A stretch of 64,000 bases of DNA from Pseudotabrizicola sp051200875 (GCF_051200875.1 NZ_CP195191.1:1984001-2048000), one strand, 5' to 3'; shown: positions 8,433 through 18,331, numbered from the stretch's first letter. Program-made: numbers and translations. The notes: generated by a model from the sequence alone, not told the origin.

Positions 8433-10505
8433 TTAGGCGCGTCGGGCGCTTCTGCGTCCCTCGACCAGCCAAGCCAAGACCGAAAGGAAGGCACTCAAAA
8501 CCAACCAGACCCAGCCGGGCAACAAAGCGGCAATCCGGACATCTTGGGTAACATAGGCCTCACGCGGCGTTATTCCAATCCATCCGCGCCCAAATGCCTG
8601 CCGACCCTCGCGCACGGCACGAATGTCTGGGCTGCCCTCTTCGAAACGAAGAATGCCACCATTCGTCTGAGCAATGAGATCGGCGAGCGGTTCACCGCTG
8701 GCGATGGTCTGTTCGAATTCCCGCGGCGCCGATGGGCCAAGTGCCACAACCCTCGAAAGTTCCCCTTGTTCCAGCCGGTAAAGGCCCAAGTCGGGCGCCT
8801 CCCAGACCGTTTCGAACCGGCCGGGCGACTTTTCTTCCATCGGCGATGTTGTGACGGTGCCATCCGGGGCAGTGATCCGAACATCTCCGGGATCGACGTC
8901 GGCAATCGAGCGCCGGATGATCGTCATGACCTGCCCATTGGCCGTCGCGGTCAGCGTCTCCTCTTCCAACTCGGGTTCTTTCAACATCCAATGCGCCAAG
9001 CGGCGCAGCAATTCCAACTGCGGCCCGCCCCCTTCATACCCCCTGCCCCAAAGCCAAGCATGGTCCGACGACAAAACGGCAACGCGGCCTTCCTCAACGC
9101 GGTTCAAGATCAGCAGCGGGCGGTTGTCCGGGCCTTCCATCACGATCTGGCCTTCACGCGGAGTCACATCCACCATTCGGAACCAACGCCCCCACCCGCC
9201 TTCCGGGGCCAAGGCATCTAAACCCTCGGTCACTGGATGACGCCGACCAAGTTCGGTCAGCTCTGGTTTAAAACCCTGCTCAATGACACGCGCCGTTGGA
9301 TCAGCGGGCAGAATTTCGGCCAGCGGCGATCGCCAGATCGAGTCGACCGCCCCATATTCCGGACCGGCAGCGACCAAGACCGTTCCACCGCCCCGAACGT
9401 AGTTCACGATGTTTTCCATGTAGGACATCGGAAGAATGCCACGCATCCGATAACGGTCGAACACAATCAGATCAAATTCGTCGATCTTTTCCACGAACAA
9501 TTCGCGAGTCGGAAACGCGATCAGAGACAGTTCGGAAACCGGAATGCCATCTTGCTTTTCGGGTGGCCGAAGGATCGTGAAATGTACAAGGTCTACTGAC
9601 GCGTCTGATTTCAGCAGATTTCGCCAAACCCGCTCTCCGGCATGAGGCTCTCCAGAAACCAGAAGCACGCGCAACCGGTCGCGGACGCCGTTGATCTGAA
9701 CGACCGCTGCGTTGTTGCGGTCGGTCAGCTCGCCTTCAACCGGAGAGAGGCTGAACTGCAAAACGTTCATCCCACCGTGTGGCAGAGTTACAGGAAGTTC
9801 CAGATCTTCACCAACCGGCACCGTGTAGGTTTGCGGCGCATCGGAGTCGACTGCGATGGTCAGTTCGGCCATGCCCGCTACAGCCGTAGGAACGCGCCCT
9901 TCATCTTCGATCCGCAAGGTTAGCCTGAACTCTTCGCCCAATATGGCAAAGGCGGGGGCGTTCCTGACAATCAAACGTCGGTCCCAATCGGCCTCTCGCC
10001 CCGTCAGCAAAACATGCAGCGGAGCTGGTAGATTTGGTGCAATTTCCAAATCATGCACGCGGCCGTCTGTGATCAGGATCGCGCCCGCAAGCCTTGCCCG
10101 CGGCTCTTCGGCAACCGCCTCGGCCAAAGCCGTCAGTGCCAAGCTGCCCGCGTTTTCGGCACCATCACCGAACCGAACGACCCGCAATTCGGTATTTTCC
10201 AGCCCAGCCACCTCGGCCTCGACCGCAGCAAGGGCCTGAGCGGCTTGAGAGGTCCGGTCGCCCAACTTTTGGCTGGCACTTTCATCAACCACCGCAATGA
10301 CAATATCGGTCTGTGGCTGGCGATCTTCTTCCTGCAACGACGGGTTGGCCAATGCGGCAAAAATTACGGCCATCGCCAAGCCGCGCAGCCACCAGCCCAC
10401 CAGACCGCGCCAAACAGCAATCGACAGAGAAACAACGCCGAGACCAACCGCAATCCAGAACACGGCCCAAGGGATCAGAGGGTCAAAGATCAACGACTGC
10501 GTCAT
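8433..10505 (-). CDS. VWA-like / glutamine-amidotransferase-fold membrane protein
   Basis: A 690-residue membrane protein, last in a MoxR / DUF58 / DUF4159 operon. Two membrane helices lie in residues 10-55 and one near the C terminus (about 660-685). Between them is a von Willebrand A-like domain with the MIDAS pattern DESAS around residue 74, then a class I glutamine-amidotransferase-like segment (about 310-480, VRGGGTVLVAAGPEYG). The start ATG overlaps the stop of the upstream gene (ATGA), indicating translational coupling. Related proteins occur in Bat-like aerotolerance or envelope operons. The exact role is unknown. Confidence 0.75.
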   Translation of the reverse strand: MTQSLIFDPLIPWAVFWIAVGLGVVSLSIAVWRGLVGWWLRGLAMAVIFAALANPSLQEEDRQPQTDIVIAVVDESASQKLGDRTSQAAQALAAVEAEVAGLENTELRVVRFGDGAENAGSLALTALAEAVAEEPRARLAGAILITDGRVHDLEIAPNLPAPLHVLLTGREADWDRRLIVRNAPAFAILGEEFRLTLRIEDEGRVPTAVAGMAELTIAVDSDAPQTYTVPVGEDLELPVTLPHGGMNVLQFSLSPVEGELTDRNNAAVVQINGVRDRLRVLLVSGEPHAGERVWRNLLKSDASVDLVHFTILRPPEKQDGIPVSELSLIAFPTRELFVEKIDEFDLIVFDRYRMRGILPMSYMENIVNYVRGGGTVLVAAGPEYGAVDSIWRSPLAEILPADPTARVIEQGFKPELTELGRRHPVTEGLDALAPEGGWGRWFRMVDVTPREGQIVMEGPDNRPLLILNRVEEGRVAVLSSDHAWLWGRGYEGGGPQLELLRRLAHWMLKEPELEEETLTATANGQVMTIIRRSIADVDPGDVRITAPDGTVTTSPMEEKSPGRFETVWEAPDLGLYRLEQGELSRVVALGPSAPREFEQTIASGEPLADLIAQTNGGILRFEEGSPDIRAVREGRQAFGRGWIGITPREAYVTQDVRIAALLPGWVWLVLSAFLSVLAWLVEGRRSARRA

Positions 10506-13273
10506 TGGCCCAACCTGTCCAGCAAAGCAGGCACATGAACCTGATCGGATTTATAGTTTCCAGTCAGCACATGCATGATCAGGTTTACCCCAAAACGATA
10601 GGCCATCTCGCGCTGCTGATCGCCCGCAAAGCCGCGCCCGACGGGTAGAAGCGCAATTCCGTTGTCGTCAACGGCCCAAGCCGCAGCCCAGTCATTTCCG
10701 CCAATGACCACGGGTGTCACGCCGTCGTTCAGGTTGCGAAACGGCATCCCTTCAACTTGCTCGGCATCAGGTGGGGCGGCTTCAACCCATACGGGGCTTC
10801 GCACAGAACGCCCCGGGAAGGATTGAAGAAGATAGAAAGTCCGCGTCAGGACGTGGTCGGTCGGAACCTGTTCCAGGGGAGGGATGTCCAGTCCGGCCGC
10901 AAGCCGTTGCAGATGCTGTGCCTCTGCCGAGGTGGCGGCGCCAGAAGGGTCGCCATCCCGCGTGTCAAAAAGGATCATGCCGCCGGTCCGCAAATAGTCG
11001 TTCAGTTTGGCATAGGCGGCAGCCGACGGAAGGGGCTGCGCGGTCGAAACAGGCCAATAAAGGAAAGGGAAAAACGCCAGTTCATCGGTTTCAATATCAA
11101 CCGAAATCGGGTCATCAGGCTCGATCGAGGTTCTTGCCCAAAGGATGTTCCCAAGACCGATCAGGCCCTGTCGGGTCACCTCATCGACGCGGGCATCACC
11201 CGTCACCACATGCGCCAGAACCAGCCCAGTGGTGGCCTCCAGCGCTAGGGCGTCCTTGCTTTCCTGTGCGGCAGATTTCTGGGGGGCGGCAACAAAGACT
11301 GTCATAAGCACAAGGCCAGTGGCTGCCCCCCGTGCAAGGCCGGGCAGGCGCCCCGAAACCAGAAGTGCCGCAAGAATATCAACCATCAGCAGGATCAATC
11401 CGCCAGACAGGAAGGCCCCCTTAAGGGATTGCTCTGATGATTTTTCCAGACCCTCAATCGTCGTCCCGTTCGGCCAAGTGGCCGGGGCAAGAACGGTTTC
11501 CGCACCGACCACATTCAATGCGACCCGCCGTTCATCCCCCGCGTAAAGCCCGGGCTGTAGTTCGGGGCCCGGGCCAGAAACAAGGCCGCTTCCCAAGATA
11601 TCACCCGAAACGCCCGGCTTTTCACCTGCATCCGCTTGCTGGCCATAGGCGTCCAGAACGATCTCGGGAACCCAAACCTGCCCAGCCAGATCTGCGGCAT
11701 CCGCAGCCACTGGCCGCGTGGAAACAGCAAGCCGTTCAAGCATCTGCATGAAAAGGCCCGAAAGCGGCAGGTTCGACCATTCCGCATTTGCAGTGACATG
11801 CACCAGCACGACCTGCCCCTGCCCCACGGCCTTTCGCGTGACCAAAGGCGTCCCATCGGCAAGAGCGGCAATCGTGCGCTCTGCAAGATTAGGGTCAGGT
11901 TGCGCCAACACCTGCGCGGTCACTTCGACATCTTCTGGAACCCGAAGCCCATGAAAGGGGCTGTCTTCGGCAAAGGGGGCAAGTGTTTTTGGTTCCCCCC
12001 AGCTCATCGCGCCACCGACCGTTCGGCCACCTTCGCGCAGGCGCACGGGCATCAGCGGGTCTTCCTCAAAACGACTGACATCACTTGCTGCCAGTTGAGG
12101 TCCAGCAAAACGCAGAAGCATCCCGCCTTCATCCAGCCAATCCAGAATGGCATCGGTCTCTGTCTGACTAAGCTTCGCGACATCGGCCAGAATAACGACA
12201 TCCGGTGAAGCCAAAAGAAGGTCGGTCAGGCTGCCTTCCATCAAGTCGGCCACCGGCGCCAAGGCCTGCCGCAGGTAGTGCGTGGGGGACAAAAGTTGCA
12301 AACCTTCCCGATCATCCCGCCCGCCAAAAAGCGCAACCTTCCGGCGTTTAAGACTGTCATCCGTCAGGCTGACCGCTGCGGCCGACCTGATGCCTGCCAG
12401 TTCAAATCGGGTGATCCGGTTACGCAACTCGGGTGGTAGGGAAAGCGCCACTTCCGCATCGGTACTACTAGCAGCAAAGTCAAAGATCGCCCGGGCAAGT
12501 TCACGTTCAATCCCGGCAGGGTCAGGCCCGCGCGCAACAACCTCGAGAGCCAAAGGCTCTGCGGCAGAAAGGCGACTGGCCGACAACTGAATGGCACCAT
12601 CAGCGAAACCAGCAGGGCGCAAAGCAAATACTGGACGCGGGCTTTCAAAGACAGTCACTACCCCGTTGGCGGAAAGGGCCGACATAAGGACCGCACGGTC
12701 GGCATGATCAACACCGTCAGACAGCCAATAGGTATCAAATCCACCCTCGGGCAAGGAATTGGCCCAAGCGGCCAAGTCCGTTGGTGCCCATGCCTGCGGG
12801 GCGACGCCCGCCAATCGCACAAGCAGGGCATCCGCTGTCTGAAAGGCGATTTCGCCCGGCGCATCCGTCCATCGCACCAAAGCGACGGTCCGCCCGTCGC
12901 GACCGGCCTCTTCCACCAATTCGGCCACGCGGTCCATCCGCCTTGGCCAATCCCTGGCATCGGCCCATGTCGCGTCTAGGGCAATCAGCAGTGGCCCTGT
13001 TCCCGCAACACGCTCTCGCGGGTTCAAGACTGGACCAGCAAAGGCGATGATTGCCGCAGCAATGGCCAGCATCCGGATCAAAAGCAGCCACCAAGGGGTC
13101 TTGTCCGTTTCGCTGTCCTTGTCCTGCAAACCCAAAAGCAGAGCCACGCCCGGAAAGCGCCGACGCACAGGCGCAGGCGGCACGGCCCGAAGCAACAGCC
13201 AAAGGATCGGCAGCGCCAAAAGCCCGAGCAAGAGCAGGGGCGTCGCAAAACCGATTGGGCCAAGCATGAACAT
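10502..13273 (-). CDS. BatA-like / DUF4159 domain membrane protein
   Basis: A 923-residue protein. The N-terminal 90 residues form a BatA-type module with two membrane helices (LLLLGLLALPILWLLLRA and a second near residue 65). A long periplasmic or cytoplasmic region with an amidotransferase-like fold follows, then a further helix pair near 635-680. The C-terminal 210 residues match DUF4159 (FPFLYWPVS, GGMILFDTRDGD). It is the third gene of the moxR operon, three bases after the DUF58 gene and overlapping the 690-residue gene by four bases. Function unknown; probably forms an envelope complex with its operon partners. Confidence 0.8.
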   Translation of the reverse strand: MFMLGPIGFATPLLLLGLLALPILWLLLRAVPPAPVRRRFPGVALLLGLQDKDSETDKTPWWLLLIRMLAIAAAIIAFAGPVLNPRERVAGTGPLLIALDATWADARDWPRRMDRVAELVEEAGRDGRTVALVRWTDAPGEIAFQTADALLVRLAGVAPQAWAPTDLAAWANSLPEGGFDTYWLSDGVDHADRAVLMSALSANGVVTVFESPRPVFALRPAGFADGAIQLSASRLSAAEPLALEVVARGPDPAGIERELARAIFDFAASSTDAEVALSLPPELRNRITRFELAGIRSAAAVSLTDDSLKRRKVALFGGRDDREGLQLLSPTHYLRQALAPVADLMEGSLTDLLLASPDVVILADVAKLSQTETDAILDWLDEGGMLLRFAGPQLAASDVSRFEEDPLMPVRLREGGRTVGGAMSWGEPKTLAPFAEDSPFHGLRVPEDVEVTAQVLAQPDPNLAERTIAALADGTPLVTRKAVGQGQVVLVHVTANAEWSNLPLSGLFMQMLERLAVSTRPVAADAADLAGQVWVPEIVLDAYGQQADAGEKPGVSGDILGSGLVSGPGPELQPGLYAGDERRVALNVVGAETVLAPATWPNGTTIEGLEKSSEQSLKGAFLSGGLILLMVDILAALLVSGRLPGLARGAATGLVLMTVFVAAPQKSAAQESKDALALEATTGLVLAHVVTGDARVDEVTRQGLIGLGNILWARTSIEPDDPISVDIETDELAFFPFLYWPVSTAQPLPSAAAYAKLNDYLRTGGMILFDTRDGDPSGAATSAEAQHLQRLAAGLDIPPLEQVPTDHVLTRTFYLLQSFPGRSVRSPVWVEAAPPDAEQVEGMPFRNLNDGVTPVVIGGNDWAAAWAVDDNGIALLPVGRGFAGDQQREMAYRFGVNLIMHVLTGNYKSDQVHVPALLDRLGQ

Positions 13274-13276
13274 GCG

Positions 13277-14146
13277 CTATTGCCCCCGTTCCAAGGCCCG
13301 ATAGGCCCAAAGCAGCGCAGATTGGGCCGGTTGGCCAGTATGGTGTGTCCCCACATGCCAGCCGACCGCGCGCCCAAGTTCCGACAGCCTTTCCTTACGT
13401 TCTGCCAGCCGCGTCAGATAGCGGTCGCGCAAATCGCCGGCCTGCTGTGTTTCATGCCGAACACCGCCACCCATCGATTCAAAGATGGTTCGCCCGTGGA
13501 ACGGAAAATCTTCTTCTGCCGGGTCAAGGATTTGCAGGATTGCCCCTCGAACACCACGATCGGCTGCCGCAATCAACGCGGCCTCCACATGGGCCAAGTC
13601 ACCCAGAAAATCCGAAAGGAAAAGCGCCCGCCCATGATTGACCATTCCGTCAGCCGTTGGTGCGCCGTATTCCTCGGAAGTTTGATCCCCCGCAAGCAGC
13701 GTAGCAAGCCTTAAAATCTGCCCCCGCCCGGGACGTGGCGCGGCGGAACCGCCTACCAAACCGACCCGCTCGCCCCCCCGCAGCAGAAGGACCGAAATCG
13801 CCAAAGCCAATAACTGCGCCCGCTCGGCCTTTGGTGGGCGCGATGTATCACCCGAGAATGCCATCGACTTTGACGGATCGACCCACAACGAAACCGATTG
13901 TGCAGCCTGCCATTCCCTCTCTCGGACAAAGGTTTGATCGGAACGGGCAGAGCGTCGCCAATCAATCATCCTTGCCGTGTCGCCCGGGGCCGCAGCGCGA
14001 TATTGCCAGAATTCGTCACCTTGGCCTGCCCGTCTTCTCCCATGTTCCCCCAGCATCACTGTCGCAGCAAGAAGCTCTGCCTCGGCCAAAAGCGCGGGCA
14101 AAGACTGGCCAAGCGTTTCCGCCCGGCTTTGTAGTGTCGGGCTCAC
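13277..14146 (-). CDS. DUF58 domain protein
   Basis: A 289-residue DUF58 protein, usually encoded next to MoxR ATPases. The family signature is the GRRRAGQGDEFWQYR and DTARMIDWRRSARSD segment around residues 36-68, followed by a VWA-like region containing SLWVDPSKSM (a DxSxS MIDAS pattern). It probably acts as the substrate-side partner of the ATPase in a chaperone-like step at the membrane. Its start overlaps the moxR stop by four bases. The partner relation comes from family knowledge and gene order. Confidence 0.88.
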   Translation of the reverse strand: MSPTLQSRAETLGQSLPALLAEAELLAATVMLGEHGRRRAGQGDEFWQYRAAAPGDTARMIDWRRSARSDQTFVREREWQAAQSVSLWVDPSKSMAFSGDTSRPPKAERAQLLALAISVLLLRGGERVGLVGGSAAPRPGRGQILRLATLLAGDQTSEEYGAPTADGMVNHGRALFLSDFLGDLAHVEAALIAAADRGVRGAILQILDPAEEDFPFHGRTIFESMGGGVRHETQQAGDLRDRYLTRLAERKERLSELGRAVGWHVGTHHTGQPAQSALLWAYRALERGQ

Positions 14147-15156
14147 GCAGCGACCTCTAGGCCAAGGGTGCGAGTCGTGACCCGGTCAATGATGCCGCCC
14201 AGTGTTTCCCCGCGCGCCCGAGCGGCAAAGGACAAAGACATCCGGTGGGTCAGAACGGCCCGCGAAAGGGCGGCAACATCGGCCACCGAAGGCGCCAACC
14301 GCCCATCCAGCAAGGCGCGCGCGCGCACGGTCAACATCAAGGCCTGCGCCGCTCGCGGCCCTGGCCCCCATGACAGGCTGCCCTCCAGATCACGCCCTTC
14401 TGCTTCGCCCGGACGGCAGGCGCGAACCAGATCGAGGATCGCTTCCACAACTTTGTCACCGACCGGCATGCGGCGCAGAACAGACTGGGCGCTTAGCAAG
14501 TCTTCGGCGGTAAACACTTGAGAAGATTGAGCATCTTCTGCGCCCGTTGTTGCGATCAGGATATCACGCTCGGTTGCGCGGTCGGGGTACTCGACATCGA
14601 CCTGAACCAGAAACCGGTCCAATTGCGCTTCGGGCAGAGGATAGGTGCCTTCCTGCTCAATCGGGTTCTGGGTCGCCAGAACGTGAAACGGCTTGCCCAA
14701 GGGGCGTTGCTGACCGGCGATGGTGACTTCTTTTTCCTGCATGGCTTGCAACAGAGCCGATTGCGTTCGCGGGCTGGCGCGGTTGATTTCATCGGCCATA
14801 AGAAGCTGGCAGAAAATCGGCCCTTCGATAAAGCGAAATGCTCGGCTGCCATCCTTGGCGCTTTCCAACACCTCAGACCCCAAAATGTCGGCAGGCATCA
14901 GATCCGGGGTGAACTGGATACGGCTTTCCTTTAGCCCCATGACCGTCGAAAGCGTATCGACAAGGCGCGTCTTTCCCAGCCCCGGAAGGCCTACGAGAAG
15001 CGCATGGCCGCCGCAAAGCATTGAGGACAGAACAAGTTCAACCACCCGTTCCTGACCGATGAAACGCTTGTTGATCGAGGCCTTGGCGTCGGCTAACTGC
15101 GCCCCCAACCGTTCAATATCGGCCACAAGGTCGTGTGTTTGCGGGTCATTGGCCAT
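14143..15156 (-). CDS. MoxR family AAA+ ATPase
   Basis: A 337-residue MoxR-type AAA+ ATPase with Walker A GLPGLGKTRL, Walker B LLMADEINRA, and a sensor 1 region with ATQNPIEQEG, followed by the C-terminal lid. MoxR proteins work as maturation chaperones together with VWA-domain partners, which here are the three downstream genes. I place the start at MANDPQTH, with GAGGAG eight bases upstream, over a start 14 codons earlier. It is the first gene of a four-gene operon, divergent from the DUF1285 gene across about 61 bases. Confidence 0.92.
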   Translation of the reverse strand: MANDPQTHDLVADIERLGAQLADAKASINKRFIGQERVVELVLSSMLCGGHALLVGLPGLGKTRLVDTLSTVMGLKESRIQFTPDLMPADILGSEVLESAKDGSRAFRFIEGPIFCQLLMADEINRASPRTQSALLQAMQEKEVTIAGQQRPLGKPFHVLATQNPIEQEGTYPLPEAQLDRFLVQVDVEYPDRATERDILIATTGAEDAQSSQVFTAEDLLSAQSVLRRMPVGDKVVEAILDLVRACRPGEAEGRDLEGSLSWGPGPRAAQALMLTVRARALLDGRLAPSVADVAALSRAVLTHRMSLSFAARARGETLGGIIDRVTTRTLGLEVAA

Positions 15157-15217
15157 GACAAGGCTCCTCACCGGTGTATATGGTGGCATTAGAACCAAAC
15201 TATTGCCCCCGGCACAA

Positions 15218-15820
15218 ATGGCAAAAACAGAACGCGGACAAATGATCGTGAAACCTTCGGCAGACGGGCTGTCGCAATCGCTTTCTGCCCTGCCAAAGCA
15301 GAAAGGGCCGCCTCCGGTCCATTTGTGGAACCCGCCCTATTGCGGCGAGATGGACATGCGTATCGCGCGGGATGGAACATGGTTCCACGAAGGCACGCCG
15401 ATTGGTCGGGCTGGATTGGTCAAACTGTTCTCTTCGATTCTGAAAAAGGAAGGCGACAAGTATTTTCTGGTGACGCCGGTCGAAAAGGTGGGCATCGTCG
15501 TCGAAGATGCGCCGATGGTGGCCGTGGATTTCGATGTTGAGAACAAGGGCGCAGATCAGGTGCTGACCTTTCACACCAAGACCGAAGATGTTACGGTTGC
15601 GGGACCAGAACACCCCATCCGTGTGGTGCGGGACGCGGAAAGCGGAGAGCCCTCGCCCTACATTCTGATCCGCGCCAATCTGGAAGCCTTGATTGATCGG
15701 AAGTCGTTCTATCGGCTGATTGACCTTGGCAGCCATGAAGAAAGGCCCGACGGAAGCTGGTTCGGGGTGCGTTCCAGCGGTGTGTTCTTTCCTATCATCC
15801 CTTCGGCTGATCTGACCTGA
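15218..15820 (+). CDS. DUF1285 domain protein
   Basis: A 200-residue protein of the DUF1285 family, conserved in alphaproteobacteria. The segment PPVHLWNPPYCGEMDMRI and the following WFHEGTPIGR are typical. Function is unknown. The frame is open upstream. I used the ATG at 15218, but the ATG at 15242 (MIVKPSAD, with GCGGA five bases before it) is equally possible. Its stop codon overlaps the start of the hydroxypyruvate isomerase gene (TGATG), so the two are coupled. It is divergent from moxR. Confidence 0.82.
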   Translation: MAKTERGQMIVKPSADGLSQSLSALPKQKGPPPVHLWNPPYCGEMDMRIARDGTWFHEGTPIGRAGLVKLFSSILKKEGDKYFLVTPVEKVGIVVEDAPMVAVDFDVENKGADQVLTFHTKTEDVTVAGPEHPIRVVRDAESGEPSPYILIRANLEALIDRKSFYRLIDLGSHEERPDGSWFGVRSSGVFFPIIPSADLT

Positions 15821-16596
15821 TGCCCCGTTTCGCCGCGAATCTGACGCTTCTTTTTACCGAAGTGCCCGCATTGCAGCGGGCCGAATTGGCGGCTCAGGCC
15901 GGGTTTGATGGCGTGGAAATCCTGTTTCCCTATGACCATCCGGTGGCAGAGTGGGAAAAGTCGGTGGCCGGTCTTCCGGTTGCGCTGATCAACACGCCTC
16001 CGGGCAACTGGGGGGCGGGAGAGCGGGGGTTTGCGGCTGTTCCGGGGCAGGAAGATCGCTTTCGCGACGGATTTCTGCGCGCGGCAGAGGTAGCCAACCG
16101 ATTGAACGCAAAAAGAATTCACGTCATGGCCGGAGTTGCACGCGGACCCGAGGCCGAGCAAATTTTCCGGGAAAATCTGGCTTGGGCTTGCGCCAGTGCG
16201 CCGGGGCAGATGCTGACGGTCGAGCCGATCAACCCCGATGACATGCCGGGATATTTCCTGAATGACTTTGATCAGGCGGCCCGGATCATCCAAGATCTAA
16301 GCCTTCCGCAGGTTGGCCTACAATATGATGTGTGGCACGCGGCCCGAATTCATGGAAACGCCACAGCGGTTTGGGCAGCGCATCGCGATCAGATCTCGCA
16401 TGTGCAGATAGCCGGATTTCCGGGCCGGCATGAGCCCGGTGGGGGCGGATTTGATCTGACGGCGCTGTGCCGGGAGATTGATGAGATGGAGCGCGAGGTC
16501 TGGATCGCCGCCGAATATCGGCCTGCACGGGCAACGGTTCACGGGCTGATGTGGCTGCAGGCGTTGAAGGGCCGCTCACGGCCCATCGGCGCCTGA
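15820..16596 (+). CDS. hyi: Hydroxypyruvate isomerase (TIM-barrel)
   Basis: A 258-residue xylose-isomerase-like TIM-barrel protein of the Hyi/OtnI family, which interconverts hydroxypyruvate and tartronate semialdehyde in glyoxylate metabolism. Visible family segments are FDGVEILFPYD, a metal-site Glu in LTVEPINPDDMPGYF, and QYDVWHAARIHG. The length matches the family (about 258). It overlaps the DUF1285 stop by one base. A link to the glycolate oxidase genes 9 kb away is metabolic inference. OtnI-type 2-oxo-tetronate isomerase is a possible alternative. Confidence 0.85.
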   Translation: MPRFAANLTLLFTEVPALQRAELAAQAGFDGVEILFPYDHPVAEWEKSVAGLPVALINTPPGNWGAGERGFAAVPGQEDRFRDGFLRAAEVANRLNAKRIHVMAGVARGPEAEQIFRENLAWACASAPGQMLTVEPINPDDMPGYFLNDFDQAARIIQDLSLPQVGLQYDVWHAARIHGNATAVWAAHRDQISHVQIAGFPGRHEPGGGGFDLTALCREIDEMEREVWIAAEYRPARATVHGLMWLQALKGRSRPIGA

Positions 16597-16762
16597 AATC
16601 ACCCGAATTCTGCGTGTGCTTTCCGTGGGATACCCGTGGTTTTTCCGTGTTTCATCCGTGGTCACAGCCTTGCCCACGCCCCCCTGCCCTTTGGTGGCTG
16701 AAGCCTTGCCCCGCTCGGCATTTTCCGTATTATACTGCCGCAGCACAGCAAAGGATTCCGCC

Positions 16763-16948
16763 ATGTCGATCGAAGCCCCCGAAACTCAGGTTGTGACCAG
16801 CTGGAAGGTTGCCTGCGACGGTGGCGAAGGGGCGCTTGGCCATCCGCGCGTCTGGCTGACCATTCCCCACGATACCGGCTGGGTCGAATGCGGCTATTGC
16901 GACAAACGCTATGTGATCGACCGCGACCACGCGCATGACGACCACTGA
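16763..16948 (+). CDS. Zinc-finger CHCC protein (NDUFS6-like)
   Basis: A 61-residue protein with the short zinc-finger domain related to mitochondrial complex I subunit NDUFS6, common in alphaproteobacteria. Ligand residues are visible as Cys, His and the CGYCDKRY pair near the C terminus. The start chosen has AAGGA seven bases upstream; the longer open frame before it lacks a ribosome site. It probably assists respiratory complex I, known from the mitochondrial homologue but not shown for this protein. Stand-alone gene. Confidence 0.85.
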   Translation: MSIEAPETQVVTSWKVACDGGEGALGHPRVWLTIPHDTGWVECGYCDKRYVIDRDHAHDDH

Positions 16949-17183
16949 CAGGACACGCACTGCCCTGCTTGGGCGCTGATGGCTTGCGTCACATCCTACT
17001 GACTGACCCTTGCTTAGACAGCAAGCGCCGTGGCGACCTTCAAAACACACAAAAAGCCGTTTTGCTGGCGGGCAAACACGCATAGACTTTGCTTCATCGT
17101 GGAGCAAGGCCCGGTGCGAGTTGCCGTTTTGAATTCCGTTCGATGTCAGGGCCCCCAGCGCCGGCGACCTGAGGGAGGACAGG

Positions 17184-17603
17184 ATGGACGACGATACCGA
17201 GATTCGCGCGCTGATCGGGGCGCATTTTGACGCCATGAAATGGGGAGACGGATCGGCGCCGGACTGGGACCGCTTTCGTGCGGATTTTCTGGAAGGCGCG
17301 ATCCTCCTCGGTGCAGCACGGCCTGTGGCGGTACGGTCGGTGGACGGCTTCATCGATCGGATGGAGACAGTGGCGCGGAAAAACCTGCAATCCTTTGAAG
17401 AACACACGCAGGGGATGCGGATCCTGCGCTTTGGCAATATTGCCGTGGTCCTTGCCCTGTCTGAAATGCTGGAGAATGGCGTGGAGATGAACCACGACGT
17501 AAGCGGCTATCTACTGGTGAAATCCGATGGGCGGTGGTCGATTGCCGGACATGCCTGGGATCAGGTTAGCGAGGACAAACCCATGCCCGAAGCTCTGCGA
17601 TGA
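17184..17603 (+). CDS. NTF2/SnoaL-like protein
   Basis: A 139-residue protein with the layout of the SnoaL/DUF4440 NTF2-like fold: an N-terminal helix (DDTEIRALIGAHFDAMKWGDG), a central region and a C-terminal strand set ending in DGRWSIAGHAWDQV. Members are small-molecule binding or isomerase-like proteins; no catalytic residues can be assigned here. A GAGGGAGG ribosome site precedes the ATG. It converges with the GNAT gene across a perfect hairpin. Confidence 0.6.
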   Translation: MDDDTEIRALIGAHFDAMKWGDGSAPDWDRFRADFLEGAILLGAARPVAVRSVDGFIDRMETVARKNLQSFEEHTQGMRILRFGNIAVVLALSEMLENGVEMNHDVSGYLLVKSDGRWSIAGHAWDQVSEDKPMPEALR

Positions 17604-17624
17604 CAAGGCTTTGCCTTTGGCGGA

Positions 17625-17645
17625 CCGGGCGGTGACACCGCCCGG
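17625..17645. terminator. Hairpin between convergent genes
   Basis: CCGGGCGGTG is repeated in inverted form directly after one base, giving a ten-base perfect palindrome arm. It lies between two converging genes. There is no T tract, so its role in termination is uncertain. Confidence 0.45.
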
Positions 17646-17657
17646 CCTATGAGGGGT

Positions 17658-18128
17658 TCAGGCAATTTCAACGGCGAAGCGTGGGCCGGGCTGGGGCAGT
17701 TCGGCCAGACCCATAGCGCGGTAGGCGACAATTGCGGCATCATTTTCAGGATGCGTCCCGATGGTCAGGCCCTGGCGGCCTTCTTCAAGCGCCAGTTTCT
17801 TTGCGCCTTCAATCAGCGCCCGTCCGATGCCTTGATGCCGAAGCGGTTCCTGCACGAAAAGGTGGTCAATGATGTAGGCCTGCGTGCCGGTGACCATGTT
17901 CGGGCGGAGTAGCAAGAGGGCGTAGCCAACCGGGTGGCGTTGCGGGCTATCATCCAGCGTGGCCACGATCAGTCGCGCCCCCGGCCCCTGCATGGCAATG
18001 CGCTGCAAGACATCGGGGGTGATGGTCGCCTCATCGCCGTGATGGGCAGCAAGGGCGATGAGCATGCGGTGCACCTCGGGCAGATGCTCGGGCGCGGCAA
18101 GGCGGATGGTGACGTGTTTTCGGGTCAT
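17658..18128 (-). CDS. GNAT family N-acetyltransferase
   Basis: A 156-residue acetyl-CoA-dependent N-acetyltransferase. The CoA-binding signature is VQEPLRHQGIGRALIEGAKK (Q/R-x-x-G-x-G/A pattern), preceded by YIIDHLFV. The substrate is unknown. The open frame extends about 43 codons upstream, but MTRKHVTIRLA has AAGGAA upstream and begins where the domain begins. It is oriented toward the SnoaL-like gene. Confidence 0.85.
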   Translation of the reverse strand: MTRKHVTIRLAAPEHLPEVHRMLIALAAHHGDEATITPDVLQRIAMQGPGARLIVATLDDSPQRHPVGYALLLLRPNMVTGTQAYIIDHLFVQEPLRHQGIGRALIEGAKKLALEEGRQGLTIGTHPENDAAIVAYRAMGLAELPQPGPRFAVEIA

Positions 18129-18331
18129 GGTCTGGTTCCTTTTTCCGCGGCCCGCGCGGGGAACCTTTTGCCTTGGCCTGCCCGTCGCGGGCGGCCTGTT
18201 GGGGTTTGGTTTCTGGCTGTGAAACGCTGCCCGGCCGCCTATATGGCGTCGGTCCAATAAAACGAAGAGATGTTCATCAGGTGCAACATGGGCGGCACGA
18301 TGCGCCGCGTTTGGGCCTTCGTCAAGGGCCG

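Noticed and set aside
16616..16670. Four CCGTG words in 45 bases, suspected short tandem repeat
   Set aside because: Spacing is irregular and no palindrome or repeat unit can be defined.
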